From: Lichtheimia corymbifera B2541
Lineage: Eukaryota > Mucoromycota > Mucoromycetes > Mucorales > Lichtheimiaceae
Length of the DNA: 17,561 bases
Direction of reading: 5' to 3'
NCBI GenBank assembly: GCA_000697475.1
Contig: JNEU01000473.1
Coordinates: 1-17,561 of the forward strand
This document shows positions 9,907 to 17,561 of this stretch, one piece after another; position 1 is the stretch's first letter; each line of letters begins with the position of its first letter. Below the pieces are notes generated by a model, which saw nothing but the letters and a program-made list of their open reading frames with translations, did not search any database and was not told the origin of the DNA. A program made the position numbers and the translations under genes.

Positions 9907-10305
9907 TGTGATGGGACACAAAGAGAAGATGAGTCAAGAGAGATGTATATGAGAATACGGTGAGAGAAGAAGATAACTGACTGAGGTTTATTACTGAATG
10001 AAAGCTAGGTATATATATTGTGGTGTGCGGGTGTGAAAAGCAATAAAGAAGGTGAACCAAAGAAAACACAGTGAGACCTTGAGATAGTTGTCTTTATCAC
10101 CATGTCTCTATTTAGGCTATTTATATAGAAGTGAGGTGGATTAAGGGGTATAGGATAATTAGGTTTATATTTATGTACATGCATTCCACATATATGTGTA
10201 ATGAGGATTGAGGAATGTCAATGATACTAAAAGGATAACAATATATATGATGAAATGATGTAATAAAGCGAAGAAGAGATGATATGAATATATATGTCTA
10301 AAACA
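9907..10305 (-). mobile_element. Older LTR-like element, interrupted by a second LTR
   Basis: The left end (TGTGATGGGACAC) resembles that of the 198-bp LTR, and on the minus strand there is a TATATATA box followed by AATAAAC. At 10018 it is interrupted by a younger LTR (10019-10190) and resumes after it with a purine-rich/AT tail like the U3 side of the other LTRs. The right end near 10305 is a guess: flanks CAGAA and AGGAA match only at their last three bases. Confidence 0.45.
10019..10190 (-). mobile_element. Solo LTR, 172 bp, with TATAT target duplication
   Basis: On the minus strand it starts TGTGGAATGCATG and ends CGCACACCACA, sharing TGTG...CACCACA ends and a GCRTG...CATAAAT segment with the LTR at 8907-9104. 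TATAT flanks it on both sides (10014-10018 and 10191-10195), though in AT-rich sequence this is weaker evidence. A clear CTATATAAATAG TATA box lies at 10117-10128 (minus). It sits inside an older LTR-like relic, so insertions here are layered in time. Confidence 0.65.
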
Positions 10306-10539
10306 AGGAATCACAAGGACATATGTCAATCATGACACCTCTACTGCTGACACTGCCAGGTCATGGGCATAAGCCACTGTCGCTAATAAGTAACAATTAC
10401 TACCATGGACAATAAACATGGCTGCTGTTATCACCACAACCTATCTACTACCACTACTATGACCACCACTACTGCTACCACCACCACCAAATAAGGTAAT
10501 ATTACGGGCTATCATGGTACGCGTGAATCAGTAATCAGA

Positions 10540-10621
10540 CCGAGCTTAGCTCAGTTGGTAGAGCGGAAGACTGTAGTGTACTGCCATCTTTAGGTCGCTA
10601 GTTCGAATCTGGCAGCTCGGA
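10540..10621 (+). tRNA. tRNA-Tyr (anticodon GTA) with 9-nt intron
   Basis: The acceptor stem CCGAGCT/AGCTCGG pairs perfectly over 7 bp, with discriminator A at 10621. The D arm is GCTC-AGTTGGTA-GAGC. The anticodon stem is GAAGA/TCTTT with one G-U pair, and the anticodon GTA is at 10573-10575. The T arm is GCTAG-TTCGAAT-CTGGC. A 9-nt intron (10577-10585) lies one base 3' of the anticodon, the canonical site; tRNA-Tyr(GTA) genes of eukaryotes usually have introns. Removing it leaves exactly 73 nt. Internal A and B boxes are the D arm and GTTCGAATC. A T6 run at 10660-10665 is a likely Pol III terminator. I see no second tRNA in the window. Confidence 0.95.
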
Positions 10622-10635
10622 TAACATGATAACAA

Positions 10636-10665
10636 CCAGCTCCGATAGCTGGAAATCAATTTTTT
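10636..10665 (+). terminator. Hairpin plus T6 after tRNA-Tyr
   Basis: A perfect 6-bp stem (CCAGCT, loop CCGAT, AGCTGG; 10636-10652) is followed by TTTTTT at 10660-10665. The T run alone is enough for RNA polymerase III termination. The hairpin may be incidental or may belong to the tRNA 3' trailer. Confidence 0.5.
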
Positions 10666-10684
10666 CTTCGTGATTTTTGTAGAT

Positions 10685-10734
10685 CACGTGACCTAGGTCT
10701 TCGTTGTCGTAGGTCATGTGACCACGTGACCTAG
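10685..10734. promoter_or_regulatory. Paired CACGTGACCTAG motifs (E-box palindromes)
   Basis: CACGTGACCTAG occurs twice (10685 and 10723), and the near-palindrome GGTCATGTGACC lies at 10712-10723. CACGTG is the core site of bHLH regulators in fungi. No supported protein-coding start is nearby, so it may equally be the inverted end of a degenerate transposon. Confidence 0.35.
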
Positions 10735-10764
10735 CTTTTGCTCGTTCTTTCTAGAACCCTTTTC

Positions 10765-11505
10765 CTTTTGATGCTGGCAATTACTAGAAGCTCTTTTACT
10801 AGCATCTTCCACATCATTCATAGAACCTATACATTGAACATATATATATATCATGAATATCCTTAGCAATAAAGATCATCACTTATTACAGCAATATCAA
10901 AAGTATTATCATTGGCCACTGATCTAATCAGCCGTACGATAACGACATCGTTTTGCTTTTGTATCCACATATGTGTCGTTTTGAGGATAGTAGCCTTGCT
11001 ATATCAAGCACTGAACAATAGCAAATATGATTATGGATCGAAAGATGATGTCTTTCTTTTTGGGTGCCTTTGTATTAATGTATATTCTAATTAAGCGACA
11101 AATAAAAGGTGTGGTACTACGCACTAATCTTGAGACGACAGATGAATATGATCAAGAAGGATAATGGTGCCACATAGGCAAACAGACAATGGAAATAAAG
11201 AGAATGTAACATAGTGATTTATCCTATTATATGATCCACTATTTATATTGCTGGGTGGTGCTAAATTATATGGTTGCTGAAGATCAGATGATAGTATACA
11301 ACAAAATAATACCGACCAAGATCCAATATGTTGTTACCATATCTCCTGTATGTTATTTTCGATATTGAATAATTAAACACGTATGAAATAAAGAAGATAG
11401 TACACGAATTGATAAGGTTTATTCAACATACGTTATATCAGTAACGTCCTGGATTCGACACATGTATGCGTCTTCTTCTGATGTTAGTAATTGCTACGAG
11501 CTCCT
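10765..11505 (+). repeat. Two diverged copies of a roughly 36-bp segment
   Basis: Segment 10765-10801 (CTTTTGATGCTGGCAATTAC and following bases) resembles 11471-11505 (CTTCTGATGTTAGTAATTGC and following bases) at roughly three quarters of positions, both ending CTTTTAC or CCTTTAC. The second lies just after an ATG (11464) and reads like the start of a signal peptide. The first lacks a start. They may be relics of a dispersed repeat or of duplicated short coding sequence. Confidence 0.3.
11162..11338 (-). mobile_element. Degenerate LTR-like relic
   Basis: The left part (ATGGTGCCACATAGG, then GAAATAAAGAGAA) aligns with the left end of the LTR at 8907-9104. On the minus strand ATATAAATAG (about 11239-11248) is followed by ATAAATCAC at the same spacing as in the other LTRs. 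No target duplication was found, and the outer ends are approximate. Confidence 0.4.
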
Positions 11506-12004
11506 TTACGGAGACAATGCACAATACTAAATCAATAGCTTATAATACAATGTTTGGCTTACATAGCAACGAGATCGAAGGTGATGCAGCTTCAACGGCT
11601 GATACACCAACCCACCACCATACGCAGAGCACCGTTTTTTTGCAGATAGCGTAAGGATGTCCATCCCAAGCGTAATTCAAATATGTTCCTCATCTTTGGC
11701 TGGTTATACGTGCTACGATTGTTGTCAATCGGTGTCTACGATGAACATGGGTATTTAAGGTAGTATACTAGTACTAGATATGAATAGAGCCTTCCAATGC
11801 TATGTGCGTAAGTGGTAAATTTTGCTTATTTAATTTAGAGAATGTCGAATCAAAATATATAACACTAGATTTTGCTAGAGCAATTGACGTTTTGTGTGGC
11901 AAAATTGATGCATTGTTCCATCTGGGCTTCAATAAACGATTATCCAAAGCGGGTGGTGCAAATAGCCCAGGCCTCCTCCATTTATTGACTAGACCCCCGT
12001 TCCA
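11339..12004. other. Intergenic promoter region with a dispersed 16-mer
   Basis: No supported gene. It contains the second copy of the weak repeat near 11471 and GGTGCAAATAGCCCAG at 11955-11970, identical to 49-64 of this window and only 35 bp from the start codon of the next gene. A 68-codon open frame at 11802-12008 overlaps that start codon (ATGA) but has no other support. Confidence 0.5.
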
Positions 12005-13049
12005 ATGAATGAAGCTGTGTATAAACGTGTTCGCGATCGCGTCAAGGAATACAATTTGTCAGAGCAAGAGATCCGAGCCATCGACAAGGCTAGACGAGAA
12101 GTCAATACTCACAGTACGTCGATTCCTTTGGTCAAATTCTGAGCATATAAACGCTGACATTGTGGTTTGTCATAGCTACCTTGGGTGGATTTACTGGCGC
12201 ATTAGCTGCTTTCTTCTTAGGTATATTGGTCCGGGACTATCAATGGCCCACGAGCTAACAGTGCAAGCAGGTAAACGGAAGCGGTTTGCGCCGTTGCAAG
12301 TTTTTGCCCTTGCAGGTGGAGGTTTCCTTATAGGTTCCCAAATGGGCCTTATATCAGGTTCGCTGGCGGGTGTGAGAGCTATCAAAGAATTGCCAGATCC
12401 ACAACGCTTAGTCAATCTTGTCCGTGAAGTACAGTAAGTTATTGTACTATGAAAAGGCTATGTCTTGTCAACTTACATGTGACCTACAGAAAAGAAATGA
12501 TACAGTCCCGTGGCCAACCATCCGCTTTACCGCAGGCACCGCAACGAACAATTGATTCTGATGCTACACAAGGCGATGGTGTAGACAACTCTTATTTCAA
12601 CGAATTCTCATTGGATGATCAAGAAGACCATAACAGGCTGTCAAATGAGTTTGAAAGCGACAAAGATGGTATGTGTGGATCAATTCAAGGTAGTAAAATA
12701 TCGGAACATTCATAACGTATTCGCGTTTGCAGCACCTGAAAAGCAACAAGAGCTCTTAAATTCAGTACTTCAGCAACAAAATCAGCATCAAAAACCACGT
12801 CAAGAAAGCGCCTGGGATAAGATACGGGCTCAAAATGCACCTGATAACACATGGGCTCGACTACGGATGGAAGCACAAAAGAATCCCGATGGTATCGATG
12901 GTCGCACTCAAATGCGTGCTGATGTTACAAAGGGCTTACAAGAAAGGAGTAAGAACGAAGTGGACAGTCTCCCAAGGACTCGTGAGGAAGTAGAACACCG
13001 CCACAATGGTCCTGTACGTACTAATCGTTGGGGTGACCCTATTGAATAA
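12005..13049 (+). CDS. Unknown membrane protein with two hydrophobic segments
   Basis: The model is exons 12005-12113, 12176-12220, 12271-12433, 12490-12668 and 12733-13049, giving 270 residues. Introns are 62, 50, 56 and 64 nt, all GT-AG, and all phases agree. The start ATG is the first in this frame. Residues 1-36 are basic and helical (RVRDRVKEYNLSEQEIRAID). Residues 38-52 (TLGGFTGALAAFFLG) and 60-88 (glycine-rich, GGGFLIGSQMGLISGSLAG) form two short membrane segments joined by the basic turn KRKRF. The rest is hydrophilic: an acidic stretch (about 125-165), a Gln-rich stretch, then AWDKIRAQNAPDNTWARLR, a repeated W-x-(K/R)-(I/L)-R pattern. I do not recognise the family. A glycine-rich hairpin with charged ends would suit a mitochondrial or ER membrane protein, but that is inference. 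The gene converges on the SMYD-like gene, with 220 bp between their stops. Confidence 0.8.
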
Positions 13050-13050
13050 A
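13045..13050 (+). terminator. AATAAA overlapping the stop codon
   Basis: AATAAA overlaps the TAA stop (13047-13049) of the membrane-protein gene. If used, cleavage would leave a very short 3' untranslated region; another site further down is possible. Confidence 0.3.
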
Positions 13051-13248
13051 GCATCAATGGTGGATTGATAGATATTGTACTCCAGTATTATGAACTGCAC
13101 TTTATATGCGTTTGATGACCCTACACTTTCCTGATATTTCCTCCCATCAAACAAACCAAAAAAGCTCTTTTATACTTCTTCATGCAACCATATTATCTAA
13201 TATATACATTTGCCTCTAATCCCCTCACAAAATAAATTGTATTGCAGC

Positions 13249-13290
13249 TTATAAAGACACACTTGCAGCTTATAAAGACACACTTGCAGC
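13249..13290 (-). repeat. 21-bp tandem duplication spanning the SMYD stop codon
   Basis: Two exact 21-bp units, 13249-13269 and 13270-13290. On the minus strand each reads GCT GCA AGT GTG TCT TTA TAA (Ala-Ala-Ser-Val-Ser-Leu-stop), followed by a partial third unit (GCTGCAAT). The first stop ends the protein and the second copy lies in the 3' untranslated region. Confidence 0.9.
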
Positions 13291-15078
13291 TTGCTCCATG
13301 ACAGATTTTGTCTTTGGGTGACAGGCACCAAAAACGACCGAGCGAACTTGGATGGCATGATCAAATGCACTTTTTGCTTCGTTGCGATAGCGCTTCTCCA
13401 ATGGACGACGACCGAGAGCACTGCACTTGTCTGCCATTGCCTTGCATAGCTCTCCAAGATTTTGGTAAAAGTCTGATATCTCAGCTGTGTTTCTCGGCAG
13501 GTATTGTTCAGCATATTTCTCCATGGTTTCGACAATAAATCGGTTCACATCGATAGCGCCCGCAATATCATCATTATGTCGTAGGCAGTTCATGAGTGGA
13601 ATGGATGCATTTAGTCTCAATGCATTTTGTGGGTGTAGATTGCCAGCCGCGTGAGACGAGGCTTTGGCTAATGACTGGAGCTTGGACTGTGCTCGTCGGT
13701 AGTCGCGATATTTCCGTAAAGATATCATTCCTTCCATGTAGACCTTTTGCGCTTGTTCGAAAGTGGTTTGCAACGAGCGAGCAGCTGTTTTGTTGCTGCA
13801 TTTGGCACACTTGTATTCTGCATTCTCGCTTATTTTGACGGGTAAGTCGCCAGCTTGTATGTTATCCATGGTGGAAGGTGGAATCACATAAACATCTTCA
13901 TGACACGCTTCACAAACGACACCAGTCAAGTAGCGATCTGTCGATGTTTCAATAGGTGAGGTGCACCGCTTACATTTGCACCAAAAGTGTTTGGATCCAA
14001 GCAAAATCTGCCGACGTTCATCGCGCGGTGCGTACAGATCAATATAGCTTACAGTCAACTCCTCCTCGCGACTGACAGGACGAATGGTGCGAAATGCTAG
14101 CTGACCATTTTGCAGACCCACAAATGCACAATTGGGGTTACACGCATGGTTGAAGAACATGGCACCTAGTGGAAACAAGCCAAAAGCAACATCTGTGTTA
14201 CGCCCTTGGCCATCTCCGAGACCGTGTGCGTTTGAATTAATCCTATTAACCGATATCGTCAACACTGCCATACATAGGTATTGTAACTTGTGCCATACTG
14301 TTTACCTGCAAGCTAACGTTACAAAATCATCCACAGGTATACGCATTGATTCTGGCCACCCTGACATGAGACGTTCCGATGCCTCGGCTACCACTCGTAT
14401 AAACGCTTTGTCTGCTTGTTCACGGTGACTAATGAGATCATTGGTGCACCAAAAAGGTGTGGGGCGCTCAACTTCATTCGAACGTGGTTGTTCAAATGCA
14501 TCATTATTTTCAGCGTCGCGTTGTCGACGTGCAAGCAGAAGACTAATGAGTCGCAGCAGGTCCGGCTCAACACTTGTAGCATGGCCAATGCTATCAATCT
14601 GCCTCAAAGCTGAGCAAACCAGTGTGTGCGTATCATCACGCTCCAGACATGTTTCCGAGCAATAAAAGGCTTTACGACAATCCTGACACATTAACTTCGT
14701 TGTCAACACATCGAGACATACGTGGCAGTGCTGATCTGCGAACTCTGAGCGAACCACGTACGCTGTTGCTTGCTCCAAACAAACAGTAGTGCCTTCTTTC
14801 AATTCCTCGGCAGCAGCAGCATGTCGTCCTTTGGTTTTGGTGTTGCGTAGTATGACTGGGAAACTTTGCATTGCTTGTTTGTAATACGGATTCACTTCAG
14901 CAGGTGTTCCTCGTGAAGGCTTTTTCTTTTTCTTTTTCTTGACACTAGTGGTATTATCACCGGTTGTCGTTGTTGTATCGGGGTTGGCATCGTTGCTGTT
15001 AGGTGAGTGATTGGAAACCTCCCTGCACTGTTCTTTTGATGCTGGATGATCGTCGATTTGTGTAATGGATGATGGCAT
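13270..15078 (-). CDS. SMYD-like SET/MYND protein, putative lysine methyltransferase
   Basis: The model is exons 15078-14306 and 14242-13270, giving 581 residues. The 63-nt intron (14243-14305) has a TAA as its first in-frame codon; splicing gives TLACRINSNAHGLGD, the expected SET core join. The N-terminus is low-complexity with a Lys7 run (47-53) that may be a nuclear signal. The MYND zinc finger is complete: C118, C121, C131, C134, C140, C144, H151, C155. It splits the SET domain as in animal SMYD proteins. The SET core follows: GLFPLGAMFFNHACNPNCAF (the NHxCxPNC motif that binds S-adenosylmethionine), ELTVSYIDLY, and a post-SET cysteine group (FWCKCKRC). The C-terminal half is helical, as in the TPR-like region of SMYDs. 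The family methylates lysines on histones or other proteins; the target here is unknown. The protein ends inside a tandem repeat. Confidence 0.92.
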
Positions 15079-15945
15079 GGGTCAAAAATCTTTTGGAAAA
15101 AAAACAAAGGTGGTAGACTTCTCATCCAGGGCTACGATTGATCTATAAAAAAAATCCAGATTCTACCGATTCGACCTCACCAGATGACGTAGCGGCATCA
15201 AGGTTTTCTTTCCGTGAACACGTTTCACAAATCACATACAAACAACAACCGGAATATATGACATCCTATATCGTCATGGTATTATATACTTGCCTATTTA
15301 CTAGTTATCAATGCCAAAAGCTTTCATTTGAGCTAGAACCTGCGAGAAACGAAACTTGCAGTTTCTCGGTACAGCTTACCGTGTAACCATCGAACTTAAA
15401 ACCCCGCAAGGAAGTTGCTGTGCGATGGTTTGGTCAAATGAACGCAACGTAATCAATCCAAGAGAGAATTGCAATATATAGATATGGACTATAGTAGATA
15501 AACCAGTAAAATGATTTCACAAGAACCCCATTCGCCGGATAATGCCCTTTTAATAATGGGACACCTCATGCACCACCAGCTTTATCTTATGCTAGATGCG
15601 ACCTGCTTACAAGTGGACATTGGATAGAGCATGGCCCATCTCCTCGTACTATATTATAGATATGGTTACCGGTAATGGATGAATCAAGTCATATTAAGCG
15701 CGGTATTGGTTGAAGATGCATTAAGCTTAATGCCCAATACTTAATGGAGACCTTACAGCACAAAACCTCCATATGCTACGTGAGAAACTTTTTAGTAGGA
15801 AAGAGCGGGGGAAGAGGGTAATGTTTGCTCCAATATATAAATGTTCTCGTCTCTATGATTTCAGCTAAAGACGAAAAACCCAAGTACTTCTGATGTAGTG
15901 ATTGAGCCAAGCGAATTTATTTCATGTATTGACATCATTCCAGCT
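15079..15945. other. Intergenic region, no supported gene
   Basis: It holds the upstream region of the SMYD-like gene and the 3' flank of the small membrane-protein gene. An 82-codon open frame at 15138-15386 has no support. A perfect 8-bp hairpin (CGAGAAAC at 15343-15350 with GTTTCTCG at 15361-15368, loop 10 nt) is the only structure I noticed. Some AT-rich runs could be promoter elements. Confidence 0.55.
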
Positions 15946-16293
15946 TTAAATACGAAGACCACCATTCCATTTAGCGTAAGCAAGTACAAGCACTACTCCC
16001 GTGACAACGCCTAGATACATTCCGCGATTACTATTTTGTCTTTTCATACACTACTAGCATAGGTCTGTTTAAATACCTTGATAGAAGCCAAGTGCGCAAG
16101 GTGACGTTAAATAATTCTCTGCTTCATGCATTTTTGGTCCAGCTTTGCGACGCAAATCGTCAAGTTCAGCACGGAGGCGAGACACTTCATCTTGGGCAAA
16201 GCCAGATGCCTTTTCAATGTTCTCTTGAGCGATACCAGAAGCCTTATCAATATTCTGATTAACCTTCTTCTCAGTGTCTTTGGAGGTTGACAT
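15946..16293 (-). CDS. Small 93-residue protein with C-terminal membrane anchor
   Basis: The model is exons 16293-16077 and 15946-16010 with a 66-nt GT-AG intron (16011-16076, GTATTT donor, CTAG acceptor). The splice turns ...ALGFYQ|G into FYQGVVTGVVLVLAYAKWNG, a single membrane segment at residues 70-86. The first 50 residues are a charged amphipathic helix with two related units, NIDKASGIAQ (14-23) and NIEKASGFAQ (25-34), followed by SRLRAELDDLRRK, a likely coiled coil. The layout (cytosolic helix, single C-terminal anchor, 7 short residues after it) fits a tail-anchored protein of an organelle membrane, perhaps the mitochondrial outer membrane; that is inference. I do not recognise a named family. 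An alternative splice at the upstream TAG (16031-16033) gives a stop or a wrong frame. Confidence 0.8.
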
Positions 16294-16807
16294 AGTTTAT
16301 AAAAATACGATAAAAGGAAGAAGGGTTAAAACGATGTCTGAAGAAGTGCAGGGTTTTAAGAGTTTCGGATGCATGATACAAACATGGACGAAACCAATCA
16401 ATTTCGAGCAAGATGCATACGCCCCTGTCGCCTTGCATTAATGAAATACCAGTGCATGACGCATATGCTTAACCGGATTTCCAGCAGACATATCGTGGTG
16501 AATAACGTGTGAAGATACAGTAGAAACTATATATACGCATATCGCTTCCAAATTCGGTTGCGTAAATCAGCAGTCAAACCACTCTTCATATTACACTGTT
16601 CGATCATACATTTAATACTGGTGAGCATTAAATTGAATGGGGCTCAGGTATAAGTTTGGAGATGTCCTCTATAAAGTGACCCTAGATTACTCGTTTCAAT
16701 GATATAATGGTCGTGTGCTTTCAGCTAGCTGTCTCTTTTTTTTTTTCAAGCGGGCCAATGACTGTTGACCGGCTTTTCATTTTCAGAAAGACTAGACTGA
16801 CTGCCAG
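16294..16807. other. Divergent promoter region
   Basis: About 500 bp between the small minus-strand gene and the first placed exon of the plus-strand gene. A TATATATA-like run near 16530 and a long pyrimidine tract at 16731-16747 (ending TTTCAAG) suggest promoter and possibly a 5' intron acceptor. The start codon and first exon of the right-hand gene are probably here, but I could not place them with confidence. Confidence 0.45.
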
Positions 16808-17561
16808 GAGCAGAGCGATTTGTATTCTTGAAACCCTCACTTTCACTCTCCCAAAGGAAAGCTTTGCACGCTTCAACTGCTGCAAATTCAACTCGGGATT
16901 CTTCATCAGGAGACTTCCAAGCCTCTTGTGGAAACTCAACAGCTTTACAACTTTACTTCAACATGATGCACAAGTTATTGGACGATCGCAGCTCAATGTC
17001 CCCCAGTACACCTCACAAATCCAATCTGCATCAGCCAAGAGCAAAGAATCCCTCACAAGGACAGGTAATTGTTTGTTTTTATTTAGCGGATAAAAAAAGT
17101 TAAAGGCTGTTCAAAGCTACTGCTTGGTTGTGTTTGTTCTCTAATTTTTTTTTGTTTATCATGACAGCTTGCGGCTCTTTTACACGAAAAGTTGGACTAT
17201 GAATATGATCTATTTGCACCTACAGAAACTGCGTCGTCCGCCTCATTGTTCCAAGAGGATAACAATCGCCCAAACAGTGCGCCACCTGTAGATCTTGGTA
17301 AACTTGAACCAGGTTTGCATCCACATATGCAACCTTGGCAACTGTGGGAAAGGAGCCCTGCATCAGATAGCCGTGGTAGGAATGTCAGGTGTATTATCAG
17401 AATTACATCCATTGACTCTTGACAATAGAATATATGTTACCAGGTGCCCGGAAAGAGACCACAGGTGCCACTGGACGGCCGTATCAAAAATATGATGATA
17501 TTATGCAGAAGGTAAGTACTTGTTAGCATATAGAATTGTTGTATTTTACTCATAACATGGT
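16808..17561 (+). CDS. Unknown gene, partial (internal exons, runs off the window)
   Basis: Exons placed: about 16808-17064, 17168-17375 and 17444-17511, with introns 17065-17167 (103 nt), 17376-17443 (68 nt) and one starting GTAAGT at 17512. Phases agree. The first exon is open from an acceptor at 16807 and has an in-frame ATG at 16963 (MMHKLLDD) that could be an internal Met or the true start; the upstream start is unresolved. The product is Ser/Pro/Asn-rich and hydrophilic: SSMSPSTPHKSNLHQPRAK, then across the intron SQGQ-LAALLHEKLDYEYDL, an acidic stretch, PHMQPWQLWERSP, and after the next intron RPYQKYDDIMQK. There is no membrane segment or signal peptide. It looks like a largely disordered regulatory protein, but I do not recognise the family. 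Confidence 0.55.

Noticed and set aside
11347..11460. A fifth LTR-like relic (GGTTTATT near 11418)
   Set aside because: Only one short motif fits; there are no TG/CA ends, TATA box at the right spacing, or target duplication.
11802..12008. 68-codon open frame overlapping the next start codon as a uORF or gene
   Set aside because: It has no recognisable motif, and it includes the dispersed 16-mer, so it is probably chance.
15138..15386. 82-codon open frame upstream of the SMYD-like gene
   Set aside because: Composition is not protein-like, no splice partners were found, and there is no motif.
16031..16076. Shorter intron for the small membrane protein, ending at the first TAG
   Set aside because: The resulting exon is in the wrong phase and meets a stop before the membrane segment; the CTAG acceptor at 16011 restores the expected sequence.
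16721..16939. Minus-strand 72-codon frame
   Set aside because: It is antisense to the better-supported + strand exon and has no independent support.
16707..17093. 129-codon + strand frame starting ATGGTC as the start of the right-hand gene
   Set aside because: The alternative frame through the same DNA joins in phase with the next two exons, while this frame meets a stop in the following intron and has unlikely composition.

Overview
The window reads as nuclear DNA of an intron-rich filamentous fungus. An early-diverging Mucoromycota species (Mucorales type) is the best guess. The reasons are GT-AG introns mostly 46-75 nt long, GTAAGT/GTATGT donors, AATAAA signals, and the gene set: a secreted choice-of-anchor A adhesin-like protein, a UDP-GlcNAc transporter-like UAA/YEA4 protein and a SMYD-type SET/MYND protein. 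The species assignment is inference. No prokaryotic operon structure, CRISPR array or phage module is present.

Layout, left to right. 1-994: no intact gene, but G-rich short repeats and a 112-bp inverted repeat (110/112 identical) lying in decayed-looking reading frames. 995-2717 (-): a three-exon secreted choice-of-anchor A protein with a Ser/Thr-rich tail. 2718-4763: about 2 kb with no recognisable gene. 4764-6288 (+): a four-exon amino acid/auxin permease (AAAP). 7177-8601 (+): a six-exon YEA4-type nucleotide-sugar transporter containing a 17-nt microexon. 8602-12004: a repeat-rich block holding a foldback element, a cluster of TGGGAC words, four short LTR-like relics all in the same orientation (two with matching 5-bp target-site duplications, one nested in another) and an intron-containing tRNA-Tyr(GTA). 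12005-13049 (+): a five-exon unknown membrane protein. 13270-15078 (-): a two-exon SMYD-like protein, convergent with the previous gene; its stop codon lies in a 21-bp tandem duplication. 15946-16293 (-): a two-exon 93-aa protein with one C-terminal membrane segment. About 16808-17561 (+): internal exons of an unrecognised gene that runs off the right edge.

Nearly all the multi-exon models were built by hand: splice sites were chosen so that frame, phase and family motifs all agree. The ORF fragments around them are the unspliced pieces. The protein-coding genes look like independent single genes, not a pathway cluster. The adhesin-like protein and the nucleotide-sugar transporter could both serve the cell surface (inference). 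The strongest non-coding signal is the group of short LTRs around the tRNA-Tyr gene, which resembles the tRNA-proximal integration known for yeast Ty elements. I found no clear new multi-gene system. The items most worth checking are the LTR/tRNA cluster, the microexon, the near-identical inverted repeat and the stop-codon duplication.
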